Assembly (NCBI GenBank): GCA_028066055.1
Contig: JALCBY010000011.1
Coordinates: 38,514 to 102,513, forward strand
Length of the DNA stretch: 64,000 bases
Reading direction: 5' to 3'
Origin: Hyphomicrobiaceae bacterium
Lineage (GTDB): Bacteria > Pseudomonadota > Alphaproteobacteria > Rhizobiales > Methyloligellaceae
The notes under the pieces were generated by a model. It did no database searches and had not been told where the DNA came from. It saw only the letters and a program-made list of their open reading frames with translations. The translations under genes and the position numbers were made by a program. Positions 61,485-64,000 of the stretch are shown piece by piece; the stretch's first letter is position 1, and the number at the start of each line of letters is the position of its first letter.

Positions 61485-62756
61485 GTGCCCGAACTCGATT
61501 TTTTCAGATCCCAACTTGCGCGATCCGGAGGTCGCTCGCTGAGCGAGCGCATCAAGGATCGGGGCCTGTTGACCGTGGTCTTCCTGGCGCTGTTCGCGTT
61601 GTTTCTGGTCGGCCTGGCGATTGAAAGCGCCGTGCTGCTGGTCGGTTACATCGCTGCGGTCGCTTTCGGGGCATACGTCATTGGCCGGTTCAAGGGTACC
61701 GGAGAGCGTTTGCAGAACATGGTTCAGGCAGATCGAGGCTACACATTCCTCCTCGTTTTCCTGCTGGCCATCTCATATCCGATAATTTTCTCCGGAGATG
61801 CGTATCTCATCCACATCGCCACGCTCGCATGCATTTACGTGATCATGGCGCTTGGTCTCAACATCACACTGGGATTCGCCGGTCTGCTTGATGTTGGTTT
61901 CGCCGTCTACTTCGCGGCCGGTGCCTACACGAGTGCTCAGCTTGCAGTGCTCTTCGATGTTCCGTTCTGGATCGGCTTGCCGCTTGGCGGATTGGTTGCC
62001 GCATTCTTCGGATTTTTGATCGCGTGGCCTGCATTGCGCGTTCAGGGTCACTATCTGGCGATGGTCACCCTCGGTTACGGGCTGATCATGAACATCCTTC
62101 ACCGCAATCTGAAGTTCCTGACCAATGGGACCGATGGCGTTCTGAACATCCCGCCGCCATCGATCGCGGGTTTCGATTTCCTGCAACCGATCAGCATTTT
62201 CGGCTTTCAGCTGCCGTTCCAGGCGAACTTCTACTATCTCTCGCTGGCGCTGATCATCGTCACAATTTTCGTCAGCTACCGGCTGCAGAACTCGAACATC
62301 GGGCGATGCTGGGAGGCGATGAGAGAGGACGATATTGCGGGCAAGTGTTTTGGCATAAACCTCACCCGGATGAAGTTGATGGCATTTTCCACCGGTGCAT
62401 TCTTCGGAGGCATAGGTGGTGCCGTATTCGCGCATATGATCGGGTTCGTCCATCCCGACAACTTCATGCTGCTGACCTCGATAACCATTCTGGCCATGGT
62501 GCTCATCGGCGGTATGGGCAACATCTGGGGTGTCGTTATCGGTGCCGTGCTCCTGATCCTGATCCCCGAGCGCCTCCGGGAATTCGAAAATCTGCGCATG
62601 CTCCTGTTCGGCGCGTCGATGGCGCTGATCATGATCTACAGGCCGCAGGGCCTCTTCCCCAGCGCGCGCAAACGGCGCGGCGTCGACCAGAAAAAGATGG
62701 AACAACTGATCGAGAATTCCGGCAAGTCGGGCGCTCACGCGCGTCCCGTTGCCTGA
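61485..62756 (+). CDS. livM: ABC transporter permease, LivM-like
   Basis: The product, about 423 residues, starts at GTG 61485 with GAGGGG about 9 bases upstream. It has about ten membrane segments and LivM motifs: MALGLNITLGFAGLLDVGFA, ALRVQGHYLAMVTLGYG, WEAMREDDIAGKCFGINL and VLIGGMGNIWGVVIGAVLLI. With LivH it forms the membrane channel of the importer. Its end runs directly into livG. Confidence 0.9.
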   Translation: MPELDFFRSQLARSGGRSLSERIKDRGLLTVVFLALFALFLVGLAIESAVLLVGYIAAVAFGAYVIGRFKGTGERLQNMVQADRGYTFLLVFLLAISYPIIFSGDAYLIHIATLACIYVIMALGLNITLGFAGLLDVGFAVYFAAGAYTSAQLAVLFDVPFWIGLPLGGLVAAFFGFLIAWPALRVQGHYLAMVTLGYGLIMNILHRNLKFLTNGTDGVLNIPPPSIAGFDFLQPISIFGFQLPFQANFYYLSLALIIVTIFVSYRLQNSNIGRCWEAMREDDIAGKCFGINLTRMKLMAFSTGAFFGGIGGAVFAHMIGFVHPDNFMLLTSITILAMVLIGGMGNIWGVVIGAVLLILIPERLREFENLRMLLFGASMALIMIYRPQGLFPSARKRRGVDQKKMEQLIENSGKSGAHARPVA

Positions 62757-62772
62757 CGAGATCTTGAGCGAG

Positions 62773-63624
62773 ATGACCGAGACCCCGACGACAGCGCAGA
62801 TGCTCAGCACCGAAGGATTGTGCAAATCCTTTGGAGGGTTGCGTGCGGTTCACAACCTCAACTTCCATGTCGATGACGGCGAGATCGTCGCCATTATCGG
62901 ACCGAACGGATCGGGCAAGACGACCTTTTTCAATCTCATCATGCAGCTGTACGACGTGACGTCCGGTTCGATTTATCTCGGTCCCGAACGGCGCGAGATC
63001 GTCGGGCTGCCGACGCACCGGATAAATGCGCTTGGCATTTCGCGCACCTTCCAGACATTGCGGCTTTTCACCAACCTGACGGTTCTCGAAAATGTGCTGG
63101 TCGGAATGAACCGGCATCTCTCCACAAATTACTGGTCGGCTTTGGTTCGTCCTGAATCTTTACGCCTTGAGGAAAAAGAGGCCGAGGAGCGTGCTCTCGA
63201 CACCCTGTCATTCTTCGGCGAGCGGCTGTTGAGCATGTGCAATGAACCCGCTCATTCGCTGTCATACGCCAACCGCCGCCGGCTTGAGATCGCCCGCGTG
63301 CTGGCGTCGGATCCGAAGCTGATCCTGCTCGATGAGCCGGTTGCAGGGATGAATCCCACCGAGACGAGGGAGGTGATGTCCGACATCGAACGCATCAATG
63401 AGAGCGGATACACGGTTCTCCTCATCGAACATGACATGACGCTTGTGAGGGGAGTCGCCGGTCGGGTCGTTGCGTTCGATCACGGCCAGAAGATCGCTGA
63501 GGGCAGTTTCGATCATGTGTGCAGTGACCCTGAGGTAATCGAGGCCTATCTCGGCAGACAGAGCAACCACGCGAAAAAACGTCCCCGCACGGCACGAAAA
63601 CGCAGTCGGCGGCGGTCGTCATGA
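62773..63624 (+). CDS. livG: ABC transporter ATPase, LivG-like
   Basis: The product, about 283 residues, starts at ATG 62773. It has Walker A GPNGSGKTTFFN, the signature region HSLSYANRRRLEIARVLASD (LSY.NRR in place of the usual LSYGQQRR), Walker B KLILLDEPVAGMNPTE and a LivG C-terminus (FDHGQKIAEGSFDHVCSDPE). A short basic tail (KKRPRTARKRSRRR) is added. It completes the importer with the LivF-like protein encoded divergently at 58162. Confidence 0.9.
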   Translation: MTETPTTAQMLSTEGLCKSFGGLRAVHNLNFHVDDGEIVAIIGPNGSGKTTFFNLIMQLYDVTSGSIYLGPERREIVGLPTHRINALGISRTFQTLRLFTNLTVLENVLVGMNRHLSTNYWSALVRPESLRLEEKEAEERALDTLSFFGERLLSMCNEPAHSLSYANRRRLEIARVLASDPKLILLDEPVAGMNPTETREVMSDIERINESGYTVLLIEHDMTLVRGVAGRVVAFDHGQKIAEGSFDHVCSDPEVIEAYLGRQSNHAKKRPRTARKRSRRRSS

Positions 63625-63670
63625 ACACATCTCGCGCAAGGTCACAAAGCTTCTCATGGAGAGTTGTGAA

Positions 63671-64000
63671 ATGACATTTCGCATCACGATCGATACCGGA
63701 GGAACCTTCACCGACGTCATTGTTTCGGACGCATCGGGAAGGTTCTATGTAGGCAAGGCACTGACAACGCCCGGGCGGTCGTTCGTGGGACTGTTCAACG
63801 GTCTCACGGCGGCGGCAGAGCAGATGGGATGCAGTGCGGATGAAGTCCTCAAACAGTCAGATCTCATGATTTTCGGCACAACGCGTGCCACGAACGCGAT
63901 CGTCACGCGTGCAACCGCCAAGACGGCATTTCTGACGACGGAAGGGTTCCCAGACATCCTCGTTCTGAAAGAAGGCGGCAAGTTCGACCCGCACGATTTC
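63671..64000 (+). CDS. Hydantoinase A/oxoprolinase family protein, N-terminal part
   Basis: The 110 codons to the window edge begin MTFRITIDTGGTFTDVIVSD, the actin-like phosphate loop of HyuA, and continue with FGTTRATNAIVTRATAKTAF. This is a second HyuA, distinct from the one at 39296. GGAG lies about 10 bases before the ATG. It begins 46 bases after livG, so the importer and the ring-opening or carboxylating enzyme are probably co-expressed. The rest lies outside the window. Confidence 0.88.
   Translation, partial: MTFRITIDTGGTFTDVIVSDASGRFYVGKALTTPGRSFVGLFNGLTAAAEQMGCSADEVLKQSDLMIFGTTRATNAIVTRATAKTAFLTTEGFPDILVLKEGGKFDPHDF

Noticed and set aside
60404-61555. 383-codon open frame opposite livH
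   Set aside because: The translation is rich in His, Asp, Arg and Gln, an antisense effect of a membrane-protein gene. livH is well supported.

Overview
The window looks like chromosomal DNA of an alphaproteobacterium of the order Hyphomicrobiales (Rhizobiales). The evidence is gene content and order: a DUF5330 protein divergent from a PAS histidine kinase, a DUF1254/DUF1214/penicillin-binding protein cluster, a feuNPQ-like signalling locus, ccmI-ccmE-ccmF-ccmH followed by degP, a two-component pair, glnE, a PleC-like kinase and pepN. The DNA is GC-rich with long clean reading frames. I saw no rRNA, tRNA, CRISPR array, insertion sequence or complete prophage. Genus cannot be fixed from the sequence.

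Region 1-33.5 kb is a core-genome block. It holds envelope and cell-cycle signalling (histidine kinase at 0.8 kb, peptidoglycan-binding protein, PBP1A-type enzyme, PleC-like kinase at 28-31 kb), small conserved rhizobial proteins, the FeuN/FeuP/FeuQ-like set (10-12.4 kb) and the cytochrome c maturation operon (13.1-17.7 kb). These are followed by an alpha/beta hydrolase-OsmC fusion, DegP, an OmpR-type regulator with its kinase, GlnE, and an EF-hand / ECF sigma / putative anti-sigma / CnrR-like sensor module (26.2-28.4 kb). pepN closes the block. Two items stand out: an in-frame 351-bp tandem duplication inside ccmI, and a pair of palindromes directly in front of glnE.

Region 34-54.8 kb is an accessory catabolic island. 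A minus-strand transcription unit (44.6 to 34.0 kb) encodes a TAXI-type TRAP receptor, a fused TRAP permease, HyuA and HyuB (hydantoinase/oxoprolinase type), an aldehyde dehydrogenase, a LysR regulator and a two-subunit ThDP decarboxylase of the sulfopyruvate/phosphonopyruvate type. A second minus-strand unit (50.7 to 45.0 kb) encodes a CaiB-type CoA-transferase, a crotonase, a GntR/FCD regulator, LeuC-like and LeuD-like hydro-lyase subunits and a class V aminotransferase. A second TAXI receptor and permease diverge from it on the plus strand. Several of the enzymes lack residues normally found at substrate-binding or catalytic positions, so they probably do not carry out the textbook reactions. 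Together they suggest an undescribed route for uptake and breakdown of an organic acid or amide. The pathway is my inference; the substrate is unknown.

Region 55-64 kb continues the accessory theme. It has a cysteine-synthase-family PLP enzyme, an isochorismatase-like protein that keeps the nucleophilic Cys but lacks the usual Asp and Lys, a LysR regulator, a branched-chain-type ABC importer (livF divergent from livJ-livH-livM-livG) and the start of a second HyuA. Finding two HyuA genes, each beside an importer for small organic solutes, suggests both ends of the accessory region process related amide, lactam or hydantoin-like compounds.
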